DNA of 64,000 nucleotides from Fictibacillus halophilus (GTDB lineage: Bacteria; Bacillota; Bacilli; Bacillales; Fictibacillaceae), in contig NZ_JAEACF010000001.1 in the NCBI RefSeq assembly GCF_016401385.1, positions 2,418,001 to 2,482,000 on the forward strand, given 5' to 3'. Position numbers and translations under genes: made by a program. Each line of letters opens with the position of its first letter. Position 1 is the stretch's first letter. The notes under the pieces were generated by a model, which made no database searches, was not told the DNA's origin, and saw nothing but the letters and a program-made list of their open reading frames with translations. Positions 53,948 through 62,753 of this stretch are shown here, in pieces.

Positions 53948-54559
53948 GTGAAAAAACTAGGAATGTTCTTATTGATCGGCTTAATGCTTGCTGGATGTGG
54001 CGGCGCTGATCAAAAAAAGATGGGGCAAGAATATAAATTTTCTAAAACGAATGTAAAAGATGAGAATCGAATTGGCAACAACATGAATTATGGGGACTTT
54101 GGATATATGCGTCATATGTCGGGGGACAAAGTAAAAACAGGAAATGCGGTTCCATACTTAAATCGTCAAAAACTTGCCGACATGATCTCTGACATGGTCC
54201 TTCAATTACCAAATATTAAAGATGTCGGTACTTTGGTTACAGATGAAGAGGTTCTAATCGGCTACAAAACAACGAATAAGGACCGAAACGCAGCTGCTGA
54301 TCAAGTAAAGATGACTGGTTTTTCTGTCGTACCAAGGTATTATCACGTTTACGTATCTGATGAAAAAGGAATGATCGATAAGATTGAACAATATCAATCC
54401 TTAAACAATGATACGGAACAGATCGAAGGCATCATGGACCAGCTGATTCTACAAATGAAAAAAGCGCCTCAAGGTAAGAAGTGGAACTATGGGGAAAATG
54501 AAAACGGGGAAATGAACGGGGAAACGAACAATATGCGTGGAGAAATGGAAGGCAAATAA
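53948..54559 (+). CDS. yutC: YhcN/YlaJ-family sporulation lipoprotein, YutC
   Basis: 203 residues. Type II signal peptide with lipobox LAGC (Cys17), so a membrane lipoprotein. The YhcN/YlaJ domain spans about 75-175 (QKLADMISDMVLQLPNIKDVGTLV, shortened). The tail repeats NGEMNGE and GEMEGK. GTG start at 53948 after AAGGAGGTG. Family members sit in the forespore or germination apparatus. Confidence 0.87.
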   Translation: MKKLGMFLLIGLMLAGCGGADQKKMGQEYKFSKTNVKDENRIGNNMNYGDFGYMRHMSGDKVKTGNAVPYLNRQKLADMISDMVLQLPNIKDVGTLVTDEEVLIGYKTTNKDRNAAADQVKMTGFSVVPRYYHVYVSDEKGMIDKIEQYQSLNNDTEQIEGIMDQLILQMKKAPQGKKWNYGENENGEMNGETNNMRGEMEGK

Positions 54560-54598
54560 AAAACCAGAAGCAGATCGTTGCTTCTGGCTTTTTTATTT
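54558..54598. terminator. Bidirectional terminator between yutC and lipA
   Basis: CCAGAAGCA and TGCTTCTGG arms, T6 on the plus strand and A-rich on the other side. Confidence 0.9.
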
Positions 54599-55481
54599 AG
54601 CTGTTTTGTGCAGCTGCGTTTACTTGCTCATCCGCATGGTAAGAAGAACGTACTAGCGGCCCGGACTCACAATGCTTGAATCCTTTAGAGAACGCGATAT
54701 CACGAAGTTCTTTAAATTCATCTGGTGTATAGTATTTTTGTACTTTTAAATGTTTTTTAGTTGGTTGTAGATATTGTCCGATCGTCATAATATCTACATT
54801 ATTTGCACGTAGGTCATCCATCGTTTCAACAATTTCTTCCCACGTCTCGCCTAATCCGATCATAAGACTTGATTTTGTCGGAATGTTACCATTCATTTCC
54901 TTTGCACGACGCAAGAACTCCATCGTTCTATCATACGTTGCACGTGCACGAACTCTTGGAGAAAGACGTCTCACCGTTTCAATATTGTGGTTCATGATAT
55001 CTGGTTTGGCATCCATCAATGTTTTGAGCGCATCAAAATCACCTAACATGTCAGATGGCAATACTTCAATGGAACAGAATGGATTACGAGCACGAACAGC
55101 ACGAACGGTTTCAGCAAAAACATGAGCACCGCCATCTTTAAGATCATCACGTGCAACAGCCGTGATTACAACGTGTTTCAGACCCATTTGTTCAACAGAT
55201 TCTGCTACACGTTCTGGCTCCTGTAGATCGAGTTCTGTTGGTAATCCTGTTTTTACTGCACAAAAACGACAAGCACGTGTACAGATGTCTCCAAGAATCA
55301 TAAAAGTAGCTGTTTTTCGAACAGCCCAACATTCATGGATGTTAGGACATTTAGCTTCTTCACATACCGTATGTAGCTTTTTCTCACGCATCATCTTTTT
55401 GAGTTCTTTATAATTTTCGTTCGTGTTTAGCTTTATTTTTAACCACTCGGGTTTACGTACATATTCTTCTTTCTTTGCCAT
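54597..55481 (-). CDS. lipA: Lipoyl synthase
   Basis: Radical SAM enzyme inserting two sulfurs into octanoyl groups. The auxiliary cluster Cys40, Cys45, Cys51 ([12 protein letters not shown]) and the SAM cluster Cys67, Cys71, Cys74 (CTRACRFC) are intact. 294 residues from the ATG at 55481; three earlier GTG/ATG codons are also in frame, all near GGGGTG. Needs Fe-S supply, fitting the many Fe-S genes around. Confidence 0.97.
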   Translation of the reverse strand: MAKKEEYVRKPEWLKIKLNTNENYKELKKMMREKKLHTVCEEAKCPNIHECWAVRKTATFMILGDICTRACRFCAVKTGLPTELDLQEPERVAESVEQMGLKHVVITAVARDDLKDGGAHVFAETVRAVRARNPFCSIEVLPSDMLGDFDALKTLMDAKPDIMNHNIETVRRLSPRVRARATYDRTMEFLRRAKEMNGNIPTKSSLMIGLGETWEEIVETMDDLRANNVDIMTIGQYLQPTKKHLKVQKYYTPDEFKELRDIAFSKGFKHCESGPLVRSSYHADEQVNAAAQNS

Positions 55482-55685
55482 CATCATCACCCCAAATTTT
55501 CTTGGTCTTTCGTATAATGAACGTTCGTATTTTAGTTGCTACTTAAACATTATTGTCCCATCAATACTCTACCATACGACAGGGCAAAATTCCAAACAAG
55601 AGTTTTTTCCAACATTTTTCCTTCATGTTTTTTCTTAACTTCAACAAACTATAGATAAATGAAAGAAAGGAGTGGATTGGGACGT

Positions 55686-56687
55686 ATGAGGAAATTTACT
55701 GTCCTGTTCCTCACTCTGACAGCCCTTCTAATAACCTTTCTTCCGGAAAGCAGGAGCACGGCAGCAGAGCGATTTACGAAAGAAGATGTGGAAAGGCTTA
55801 GCCTCTATAAAAAAATGGAGTCCGTCACTCTCATTCCATGGCATTACTTTGCAGGTGTAGACCAATACGAAAGAAGCGTAAGAAAAGCGAGAAGAGATCT
55901 ACCTGCCAGAAAAGGATTAGTCGGCATTTATTTTTCTCCCTTACAATGGTCTGGACCTATAAACCCAACGATGGACGATACGAACCCTGAACGAATCTCC
56001 ATGTTTGGAGGCATCGGAAAAGACGGGAACAACGACGGAATTGCTGATCGAAACAACGATGAAGACATTTTATATACATTTAGTGAGATCATTCAAAAGC
56101 ATGGGCATGATATAGAAAATTTTAGAATCGGCCTTTGGAGCTATTACCAGCGTGATAAAGCCGTAGATATTATTATGGAAAACGCGAAGATCTATGAGAC
56201 CTATGGAACTGTTTCTCTAGACAAACACAGCTTTATCGTTCCATTAAGATCAAACTATAGCTATCGAAGCACATGGGGTGACCGTCGTGGATTTGGTGGC
56301 TTACGAATTCATGAAGGTACAGATATTTTTGCGGATTACGGGGTTCCTGTAAAAGCCGTTTCGTACGGAATCGTTGAGATCAAGGGGTGGAACCGTTTTG
56401 GCGGATGGAGAATCGGTGTCCGTGATATCAATAATGTGTATCATTATTACGCCCATTTAGGCAGCTTCAATAAAGCAATCGAGAAAGGGTCTATCGTTGA
56501 ACCCGGAACGGTGCTTGGCTATGTAGGCAGCTCTGGGTACGGTCCTCCCGGAACATCAGGGAAATTCCCTCCTCACCTACACTTTGGCATGTACCGTGAC
56601 AACGGATATACGGAATGGGCATTCGATCCTTACCCTTATTTAAAAGCATGGGAACGTCAGGAGCGTATTAACAACAGGCGAAGATAA
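55686..56687 (+). CDS. lytH: M23 peptidase, sporulation L-Ala-D-Glu endopeptidase LytH (YunA)
   Basis: 333 residues: signal peptide about 1-26, a family-specific N-terminal half, and a LytM/M23 domain from about 195. Zinc ligands His209, Asp213 (HEGTD) and His299 (HLHF), with catalytic His257 and His297. B. subtilis LytH trims cortex stem peptides to single L-Ala. The ATG at 55686 follows AAAGGAG by about 12 bases; a TTG nine bases earlier is the alternative. Position after lipA matches yunA. Confidence 0.93.
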   Translation: MRKFTVLFLTLTALLITFLPESRSTAAERFTKEDVERLSLYKKMESVTLIPWHYFAGVDQYERSVRKARRDLPARKGLVGIYFSPLQWSGPINPTMDDTNPERISMFGGIGKDGNNDGIADRNNDEDILYTFSEIIQKHGHDIENFRIGLWSYYQRDKAVDIIMENAKIYETYGTVSLDKHSFIVPLRSNYSYRSTWGDRRGFGGLRIHEGTDIFADYGVPVKAVSYGIVEIKGWNRFGGWRIGVRDINNVYHYYAHLGSFNKAIEKGSIVEPGTVLGYVGSSGYGPPGTSGKFPPHLHFGMYRDNGYTEWAFDPYPYLKAWERQERINNRRR

Positions 56688-56710
56688 AGATGAATGTTAG
56701 CTAAGTTGGA

Positions 56711-56738
56711 AAAAGAAGCTTGAGGGCTTCTTTTTTTA
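56711..56738 (+). terminator. Terminator of lytH
   Basis: AAAGAAGC and GCTTCTTT arms then T7. Confidence 0.85.
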
Positions 56739-56741
56739 CTG

Positions 56742-56803
56742 GGCGCTCGTATTTTTCATATGGCGCTCGTAAATCTCGAGCCTTGCTCTGATTTACGAGC
56801 GCC
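56742..56803. repeat. GGCGCTCGTA repeat with 14-bp inverted arms
   Basis: Perfect arms GGCGCTCGTAAATC (56762-56775) and GATTTACGAGCGCC (56790-56803), preceded by a direct partial copy GGCGCTCGTA at 56742-56751. No T run after it, so not a simple terminator. Confidence 0.8.
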
Positions 56804-56806
56804 ATC

Positions 56807-56848
56807 ATAAAAAAGCTGATTCTTCAACAGAAGAACCAGCTTCACACT
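56807..56848 (-). terminator. Terminator of yunB
   Basis: AAGCTGATTCTTC and GAAGAACCAGCTT arms with one mismatch, T6 on the minus strand. Confidence 0.85.
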
Positions 56849-56908
56849 TTATTTCTTTCTGGAAACGCGAACCACATTTGCGATACTGCGATTAAGAAGA
56901 AAATATAA

Positions 56909-57745
56909 TTATTCTGCTGCTTCCTCACCCGTGTCTTCTGATGAGTTTTCTTCAGCAGGTTCCAATTCATCATGAGATTCCTTTTCTTTTAAGTCTGGGG
57001 TAATCGGGACAGTAGGCTGAATCGGATCTCCAGATTGATTGTAATAGACCGGAACTTCCCCTTTAATAAACTGAGCTGTTATCTTAATTGGCCTTTTAAC
57101 GATTGTCGTTTCTGTTGCGAAAGGTATAACGATTCTTGTTTTAACTGTAACTACGATATCAATATTGATCCACGTATTGTTGATTCCTGAATTCTCTATT
57201 CTCTCCTCGATATCTGTGTTCGCTTCACCAATCAACATAAATTTAATCGGAATCTTCGGACCTAAGTTCGCTAAGAGTGAATTTCTCGTGGCTTGCCCTA
57301 GTGGTATTTCCATAATTACACCCGGTTCATTCTTATAAGCTGTTATCCCTAACTCATCATCAGCTATCACTTCATGTGCTTTACCTTCTTCAATTTCCTT
57401 TAGGTATTTTTGAACGACTTTTTGTGACTGGTTCGCAACCTGGTTGACTACACTCTGATTGATTCCAGCAAAGACGACATTCCCCTCAGTATCTGTCTTA
57501 TATTCAATGATATCATTCATTTCTGAAGGTCCTAATATTTCATTGTCGATCGCTTCACTTATTGCAAGGGCAGCGATCTCCTCCGTTTTCTTTTGCGCGA
57601 TCAACATGAGAGTTGGTTCAATTCCTTTGTTTACAAGCCATAACCCTTGAATCGTTATAAAAGTGAACAGAATAAATGAGATCAACAGTACAAATCGGAA
57701 TGGAAGTGGCCCTTTTCGAAGTTTCATTTTTCTGCGCTTAAGCAA
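56909..57745 (-). CDS. yunB: Sporulation protein YunB
   Basis: 278 residues: basic N-terminus, one membrane anchor (about 16-38), then an extracytoplasmic domain with GKIPIKFMLIGEANTDIEERIENSGINN-like core (shortened: ANTDIEERIENSGINNTW). The acidic Pro/Glu tail of about 35 residues is longer than in B. subtilis (254 residues). Mother-cell sporulation gene in B. subtilis. TTG start at 57745, seven bases after GGGGGG; the only nearby ATG is too far from it. Confidence 0.9.
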   Translation of the reverse strand: MLKRRKMKLRKGPLPFRFVLLISFILFTFITIQGLWLVNKGIEPTLMLIAQKKTEEIAALAISEAIDNEILGPSEMNDIIEYKTDTEGNVVFAGINQSVVNQVANQSQKVVQKYLKEIEEGKAHEVIADDELGITAYKNEPGVIMEIPLGQATRNSLLANLGPKIPIKFMLIGEANTDIEERIENSGINNTWINIDIVVTVKTRIVIPFATETTIVKRPIKITAQFIKGEVPVYYNQSGDPIQPTVPITPDLKEKESHDELEPAEENSSEDTGEEAAE

Positions 57746-57817
57746 AAGGTAACCCCCCTTTATCTACATATACATATGTATGCAGACAAGAGGGGGGCTC
57801 ATTCAAACTTTATGGTT

Positions 57818-58294
57818 TTATTTTTTTTCGTACACGACAAAGTCATGTAGATATTTGTTCTTTTCATCAACGATACCTGGTTTGCGGGAGACTTCCATCC
57901 ACTCTTCACGATTGATTTCTGGAAAATACGTATCTGCCTCAAAGGTATGGTGAATCTCTGTGACATACAGGCGATCTGCAACCGGCAGGAACAGCTTAAA
58001 GATCTCTGTTCCACCAATCACACATAATTCTTCCGTTTCTTTCTGAATCACTTCGTCAACAGAATGAACGACCGTTGTTCCTTCTGCTTGATACTGCTCA
58101 TCTCTTGTTACCACGATATTTTCTCGTCCAGGTAGAGGCTTTCCGATAGATTCATACGTTTTCCGACCCATCACGATTGGTTTCCCCATCGTTACGTTCT
58201 TAAAGTGTTTGAGATCGTTAGGTAAATACCATGGAAGATCATTGTCCTTACCGATCGCGCGATTTTCATCCATCGCTACAACAAAAGAGATCAT
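57818..58294 (-). CDS. dfrA: Dihydrofolate reductase
   Basis: 158 residues with [19 protein letters not shown] (catalytic Asp27 in NDLKHF), [16 protein letters not shown] and CVIGGTEIF. Regenerates tetrahydrofolate used up by thyA, the gene immediately upstream, with which it overlaps by ATGA. Confidence 0.97.
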   Translation of the reverse strand: MISFVVAMDENRAIGKDNDLPWYLPNDLKHFKNVTMGKPIVMGRKTYESIGKPLPGRENIVVTRDEQYQAEGTTVVHSVDEVIQKETEELCVIGGTEIFKLFLPVADRLYVTEIHHTFEADTYFPEINREEWMEVSRKPGIVDEKNKYLHDFVVYEKK

Positions 58295-59085
58295 ACGCTC
58301 ACCACGCCTTTAATGTGTGGATGCGCCTCATAGCCTACAAGCTCGAAATCATCGTAAGTGAAGTCAAAGATACTCGTCACGTTTGGATTAATCTTCATCT
58401 TTGGTAGCGGCTTTGGCTCACGAGTGAGCTGCAGCTCTACTTGTTCAAGGTGATTGGTGTAGATGTGCGCGTCACCTACCGTGTGAACGAACTCACCTGG
58501 TTTAAGTCCTGTTACTTGAGCCACCATCATCGTTAACAAAGCGTATGACGCAATATTAAAAGGCACCCCTAAGAAACTATCTGCTGAGCGCTGATAAAGC
58601 TGACAGGAGAGCTTTCCATCTGCTACATAGAATTGAAACAATAAATGACACGGCGGCAGCGCCATATTCGGAATATCAGAAGGATTCCATGCAGTGACGA
58701 TTAATCGTCTTGAATCAGGGTTCTTCTTGATGTCTTCGATTACGTTCGAGATCTGGTCGATCGTCTCACCGTTCGGAGTCGACCATGAGCGCCACTGATG
58801 TCCGTATACAGGACCTAGGTTTCCATCTTCATCTGCCCACTCATCCCAAATGCGTACACCGTTCTCTTTTAAATAAGCGATATTCGTGTCACCTTTTAAG
58901 AACCAGAGTAATTCGTGAATAATGGATTTTAAATGCAGCTTTTTTGTCGTAACAAGCGGAAAGCCTTCCTGTAGGTCGAACCGCATCTGACGACCGAACA
59001 CAGAAACAGTCCCCGTGCCTGTACGATCCTCTTTTTTTGTACCGTTATGTAGAATATCTTGAAGAAAATCCAGATATTGTTTCAT
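58291..59085 (-). CDS. thyA: Thymidylate synthase (ThyA type)
   Basis: 264 residues, same as the E. coli-type enzyme. Catalytic Cys146 in [12 protein letters not shown]; phosphate arginines in DRTGTGT and [11 protein letters not shown]; folate-site GHQWRSW. Methylates dUMP to dTMP. AGGAGG precedes the ATG. Cotranscribed with dfrA. Confidence 0.98.
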   Translation of the reverse strand: MKQYLDFLQDILHNGTKKEDRTGTGTVSVFGRQMRFDLQEGFPLVTTKKLHLKSIIHELLWFLKGDTNIAYLKENGVRIWDEWADEDGNLGPVYGHQWRSWSTPNGETIDQISNVIEDIKKNPDSRRLIVTAWNPSDIPNMALPPCHLLFQFYVADGKLSCQLYQRSADSFLGVPFNIASYALLTMMVAQVTGLKPGEFVHTVGDAHIYTNHLEQVELQLTREPKPLPKMKINPNVTSIFDFTYDDFELVGYEAHPHIKGVVSV

Positions 59086-59207
59086 CCCTCATCGCCTCCT
59101 ATTTTCTTTTAATCGTATCATACGAAAAGTCATAAAAATAGCTTCAACACCTAACACTTTTTCCCTTCTGTACACATAAAAATAATAGTGAAGAAAGGAG
59201 TGGAAGC

Positions 59208-59510
59208 ATGTTAGAGATGAACCCGATCTTAATTGAAGGACATCCGTTTACCGCTGTCACCCTTCGTTTGCCAAAAACGAATTTTATGGCTGTATTCAAC
59301 GACAATGGATATATCATGTGTGGAGCACTAGACGTAGCTCTTTTAAACGAAAAGTTAGCAGACCGTAAAATTATTGCAGGACGCGCTGTTGGAGTAAGAA
59401 CGATCGAACAGCTGCTGGATGCACCTTTAGAATCTATTACTCTTGAAGCAAAAGAAAAAGGTATTGAAGTTGGTATGCAAGGGCGAAAAGCACTTTTGAA
59501 AATGATCTAG
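59208..59510 (+). CDS. yunC: DUF1805 family protein, YunC
   Basis: 100 residues; DUF1805 core NDNGYIMCGALDVALLNEKLADR (shortened GYIMCGALD) and GRAVGVRTIEQLL. Forms small globular multimers in homologues; function unknown. AAAGGAG precedes the ATG. A six-unit direct repeat begins right at its stop codon. Confidence 0.92.
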   Translation: MLEMNPILIEGHPFTAVTLRLPKTNFMAVFNDNGYIMCGALDVALLNEKLADRKIIAGRAVGVRTIEQLLDAPLESITLEAKEKGIEVGMQGRKALLKMI

Positions 59511-59630
59511 AGCATTTATCGGCGAGATTTGAAATTTATCGGCAAGAAGATTAATATATCGGCAAAAAATCAATTATATCGGCAACTTTTCAAATTTATC
59601 GGCGAAAAATGAAATATATCGACATTTCCA
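59511..59630 (+). repeat. Six direct repeats of exactly 20 bp, core TATCGGC
   Basis: TATC ends at 59520, 59540, 59560, 59580, 59600 and 59620. Five units continue GGC(A/G)A; the last reads GACA. The rest of each unit is A/T-rich. No open frame, no hairpin. Confidence 0.92.
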
Positions 59631-59640
59631 ATCATATGAC

Positions 59641-59676
59641 AACACCCTCTGCCAATATAGCAGAGGGTGTTCACTT
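59641..59676 (+). terminator. Terminator after the 20-bp repeat array
   Basis: AACACCCTCTGC (59641-59652) pairs with GCAGAGGGTGTT (59660-59671), a 12-bp perfect stem; T-rich on the plus side is weak. Confidence 0.8.
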
Positions 59677-59888
59677 TATGCTTTAAAACGATCTCTTGTT
59701 ATTTTAATTGAAATTAAATTAATGCATAAGACCAAGGATAAGAACTGTATGCGCTTCGAATCATTGATATATATGTAGACACATAGTAGGTAAACGCCAC
59801 TGACGATAAAGGCAATCTGTAAGCAGTACATCATCTGAATCAATTTTTTGAAATTCAAAGTGATCCCCACTTTCATTATCCAGTTCAC
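59676..59888 (-). CDS. Hypothetical small two-helix membrane protein
   Basis: 70 residues, helices about 18-40 and 46-60, basic ends. GTG start at 59888 about ten bases after AGGGTGA. Not recognised. The composition is plausible for a real membrane peptide but evidence is limited to the frame, ribosome site and downstream hairpin. Confidence 0.45.
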   Translation of the reverse strand: MNWIMKVGITLNFKKLIQMMYCLQIAFIVSGVYLLCVYIYINDSKRIQFLSLVLCINLISIKITRDRFKA

Positions 59889-59979
59889 GGTATTTCATTC
59901 ACCCTATTAGTATATCAGTCTACAATGAAAAATGAATCGTTTCCTTCTTTTTGAAATGGATTTGTAATATAAGGAAAAT

Positions 59980-60822
59980 TTAAAACAAATCCAATTGCCT
60001 TGGAGCTAAGAAGTCATATTGGATATCCAAAAGTTCAATCATCTGCTTCGCATTATCAGCAGCATCTCCACCTGAATTATTGTTAAAAAGAATGGTTAGA
60101 TCCTTCGTTTCTGAAGAAAGCTGTTGTATGCGCTCCCGCCATTCTTGAAGCTCCGTCTCATTATAACGATAAAGATAACGAACTTCTCGCCAGTTTGGCT
60201 GACCTTGGTTATTCCAGCCATACACGTTTCGGCCATGCATTCTCACAAGTGTCTTTTCTGGTGTTGTGTGCATGACGATCGGAATCGATCCTTGTCCTGC
60301 TTGAGGTTCATCACAGACCGTATGAATCCAATTCTCTTCATGAATAAATTGAAGCGTCTTCTCCCTCATTTCATCACTGAACCACGTTTGGTTACGAAAC
60401 TCCAGTGCTACAGGAATGTCACCCATCATTTCTTTTGCAAAGCGAAGCATCTGAACATTCTCTTTCTTACAATCAAACCAAGGAGGATACTGAAACAAAA
60501 CCATTTCAAGCTTGCCAGACGAGATGACAGGCTGAATGGACTCTATAAACGCCTCATACATTTCTTTAACAGAGTCAAAAGGCAGCTTGCCTCTTGAATG
60601 TCCCGTCATGCCTTGATAAGCCTTTACAACAAACGAAAATTCCTTTGGAGTAGCGGCTACCCACTTTTCGTAGTTTTTAACAGGCTGAACCGCATAAAAG
60701 GAAGAATCGACTTCTACAACAGGAAAGTGGCCGCTATATACAGCGAGCTTATCTCTTGCAGGAGTTCCATCTGGATAAAGAGAATCGTGATCTCCCCAGC
60801 CTGTTACACCGATTTTTATCAT
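59980..60822 (-). CDS. yunF: DUF72 family protein, YunF
   Basis: 280-residue TIM-barrel-like DUF72 protein: IGVTGWGDH, VEVDSSFYA, FQYPPWF, VALEFRNQTWF and LFNNNSGGDAADNA. Function unknown. CAGGTGA lies near the ATG. Position corresponds to B. subtilis yunF. Confidence 0.92.
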   Translation of the reverse strand: MIKIGVTGWGDHDSLYPDGTPARDKLAVYSGHFPVVEVDSSFYAVQPVKNYEKWVAATPKEFSFVVKAYQGMTGHSRGKLPFDSVKEMYEAFIESIQPVISSGKLEMVLFQYPPWFDCKKENVQMLRFAKEMMGDIPVALEFRNQTWFSDEMREKTLQFIHEENWIHTVCDEPQAGQGSIPIVMHTTPEKTLVRMHGRNVYGWNNQGQPNWREVRYLYRYNETELQEWRERIQQLSSETKDLTILFNNNSGGDAADNAKQMIELLDIQYDFLAPRQLDLF

Positions 60823-60846
60823 GCTTTGAAGTCACCTGCCTGCCAG

Positions 60847-61596
60847 TTACAATTTATTTAAACCTTTTGATTGGACAAAGTCTTTCATATACGTTCGTTT
60901 AGGAGTCGCCATCGACGATGTGATCTGAGTGACCCATCCTTCTGTACGTTTTCCGCCTGTTCTTTCTGTGTAATATTCGGCAGTTTCTTTTTCATACTGA
61001 TCAAGCAGAGCTTCTGTTTCTTTAGAACTTTGGTATTGATTTTTATGGAAAACTGCTTGTATCGGCAAGCGCGGCTTTTTCCCAGGTTCTGCGTCAGGAT
61101 ATCCAACCGCTACTCCAAACAGCGGAAGTACATGGTCTGGGCAACCCAGCAGCTCTGAAACTTCCTGTAGGCGATTTCGAATTCCACCTATATAAACAAT
61201 ACCAAGTCCGAGAGACTCAGCTGCCACAGATAAGTTTTGTGCAGCAAGAGCGGCATCCACTGTTCCTACGATAAACGCTTCAGTCGATTGGATGGTTTCG
61301 TCGATATTTATTGTCTTCATGTCTGCAGCGATTTTATGACGGTTATAATCCATACAAAATACAAAGAAATAGCCGTTATCTGCAACATAAGATTGATTAC
61401 CCGCAAGCTCAGCTAGTTTTTCTTTCTTTTCCCGGTCCTCTACCCCAATAATCGTACAAACTTGTTGATAGCTTGAGGTAGATGCAGCCTGAGCACATTG
61501 TACAAGTGTTTCAACGATTTTTTCATCTAGTGGGGTGTTCTTAAATTTTCGAATCGATCGATGTGCTAATATCGTTTCTATAATCTCGTTCATCAT
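60847..61596 (-). CDS. nfrA: NADPH-dependent FMN nitroreductase, NfrA-like
   Basis: 249-residue flavin reductase of the NfrA/FRP type. HRSIRKFKNTPLDE (12-25) and STSSYQQVC bind FMN; YIGGIRN and the Arg/Lys-rich SMATPKRTYMKDF tail complete it. Length equals NfrA1 and NfrA2 of B. subtilis, which reduce quinones and flavins under thiol stress. AAGGAG precedes two adjacent ATG codons. Twenty-four bases upstream of yunF. Confidence 0.9.
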   Translation of the reverse strand: MMNEIIETILAHRSIRKFKNTPLDEKIVETLVQCAQAASTSSYQQVCTIIGVEDREKKEKLAELAGNQSYVADNGYFFVFCMDYNRHKIAADMKTINIDETIQSTEAFIVGTVDAALAAQNLSVAAESLGLGIVYIGGIRNRLQEVSELLGCPDHVLPLFGVAVGYPDAEPGKKPRLPIQAVFHKNQYQSSKETEALLDQYEKETAEYYTERTGGKRTEGWVTQITSSMATPKRTYMKDFVQSKGLNKL

Positions 61597-61686
61597 ATAG
61601 GCTCCTTCTTTAAAGTTATGGTTGATTGCATTATATCTTTTTCATATATAAAAAAGCGAACCATTTGAAGTCTCTATAATCTCTAC

Positions 61687-61715
61687 TTAACTTTAACGCA
61701 AAGAGATGGTATACT
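61687..61715 (+). promoter_or_regulatory. Predicted promoter of the modA leader
   Basis: -35 TTAACT (61687-61692), 17-base spacer, -10 TATACT (61710-61715), placing the start near 61722 at the foot of the leader structure. Confidence 0.55.
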
Positions 61716-61719
61716 AATC

Positions 61720-61838
61720 TTGCGATGAGCTAATTGCATAAGACGAGATTGACGCGCCTTTTTGGCAATGCACTATGTGGAGTGCTGTCTCTCGCCGCAA
61801 TATACGCAAAAAAGACGTCCAATCGGGCGTCTTTTTTC
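61720..61838 (+). ncRNA. Structured 5' leader of modA with intrinsic terminator; unclassified riboswitch candidate
   Basis: TTGCG(A)TGAG near 61720 can pair with CTCG(C)CGCAA ending near 61801, closing inner hairpins GCC-T5-GGC and GCACT/AGTGC. A terminator follows (AAAAAAGACG with CGTCTTTTTT, about 61808-61837), then a 44-base gap to the modA start. I do not recognise it as a molybdenum-cofactor, TPP, SAM, M-box or other known class. Confidence 0.55.
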
Positions 61839-61881
61839 TATATATTCTAACTTAGCGGAAGAAAAAGTGAGGAGAACAAAG

Positions 61882-62685
61882 ATGAAAAAAAGTTATACAA
61901 CTTTACTTCTAATATGCTTGTTTGCAGCTTTTTTTTCAGCTTGCTCAAAAAATGAATCTTCAGAGTCAGCTGAAAACGACTTCAACAATAAAAAGAACGT
62001 AGAATTAATGATTTCTGCTGCAGCCAGTTTACAAGATGTATTACATAAAATTGCGAGTAATTATGAAAAAGAACATCCGAATGTTAAAATCACATACAAT
62101 TTCGGAGGCTCTGGTGCTCTTCAACAGCAAATCTCTAACGGTGCACCTGTGGATCTTTTCTTCTCAGCAGCAGAAGATAAATTTGGCCAGCTAGTAGAAG
62201 AAGGACTGATCAAAAAGGAACAAGTAACAGATCTTGTAGGAAACGAACTTGTCTTAGTCGTTGGGAAAGATTCACAACACATCAAGCGTTTTGAAGATTT
62301 GATAAAGGTAAAAAAAATAGCAATTGGTACTCCAGAAACCGTTCCTGCAGGTAAATATGCCACAGAAACGCTAGAGAATTTGGAGTTATTAAAAGAAGTT
62401 GAAAAGAAAATCATTTATGCCAAAGACGTTCGTCAAGTGCTTACATATGTAGAAACGGGTAATGTTGATGCTGGAATTGTTTATAAAACGGATGCGATGA
62501 TTTCATCTAAAGTAAAAGTTGCAGCTGCAGCTAGAAAAGATACACATGCACCCATTATTTATCCAGTCGGGATAATAAAAGATACTTCTCATAAAAAAGA
62601 AGCAGAACAATTCTATAAATATGTGCAAAAAGAAGAAACTATAAAAACATTTGAGAAGTTTGGATTCCAAAGAATCGAAAATTAG
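61882..62685 (+). CDS. modA: Molybdate-type ABC transporter substrate-binding lipoprotein
   Basis: 267 residues: lipoprotein signal ending in FFSAC (Cys21), then a class II solute-binding fold with ISAAASLQDVL, YNFGGSGALQQQI, GAPVDLFFSA and the closing VGIVYKTDA-type DAGIVYKTDA, the oxyanion-site pattern of ModA. The ATG at 61882 follows GAGGAG; upstream codons run through a terminator. No modB or modC follows: a terminator comes next. Confidence 0.92.
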   Translation: MKKSYTTLLLICLFAAFFSACSKNESSESAENDFNNKKNVELMISAAASLQDVLHKIASNYEKEHPNVKITYNFGGSGALQQQISNGAPVDLFFSAAEDKFGQLVEEGLIKKEQVTDLVGNELVLVVGKDSQHIKRFEDLIKVKKIAIGTPETVPAGKYATETLENLELLKEVEKKIIYAKDVRQVLTYVETGNVDAGIVYKTDAMISSKVKVAAAARKDTHAPIIYPVGIIKDTSHKKEAEQFYKYVQKEETIKTFEKFGFQRIEN

Positions 62686-62712
62686 CATTCATAAGATTAA
62701 ATTGTTCATCAT

Positions 62713-62752
62713 ACAAAAAAGCCTCGGTGTATTAACACCAAGGCTTTTCTTA
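62713..62752. terminator. Bidirectional terminator between modA and sufB
   Basis: AAAAGCCT(C)GGTGT and ACACC(A)AGGCTTTT arms, between convergent genes. Confidence 0.9.
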
Positions 62753-62753
62753 A

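Noticed and set aside
57770..57781. Sigma-E promoter of yunB from a CATACATA -10
   Set aside because: The -10 is close to consensus but no convincing -35 lies at the right distance, so I do not call it.
59511..59630. CRISPR array
   Set aside because: Units are 20 bp with no spacers; only the 7-bp core is conserved and no cas genes are nearby.
61762..61881. N-terminal extension of modA
   Set aside because: It would run through the leader structure and terminator; the ATG at 61882 has the ribosome site and starts a proper lipoprotein signal.
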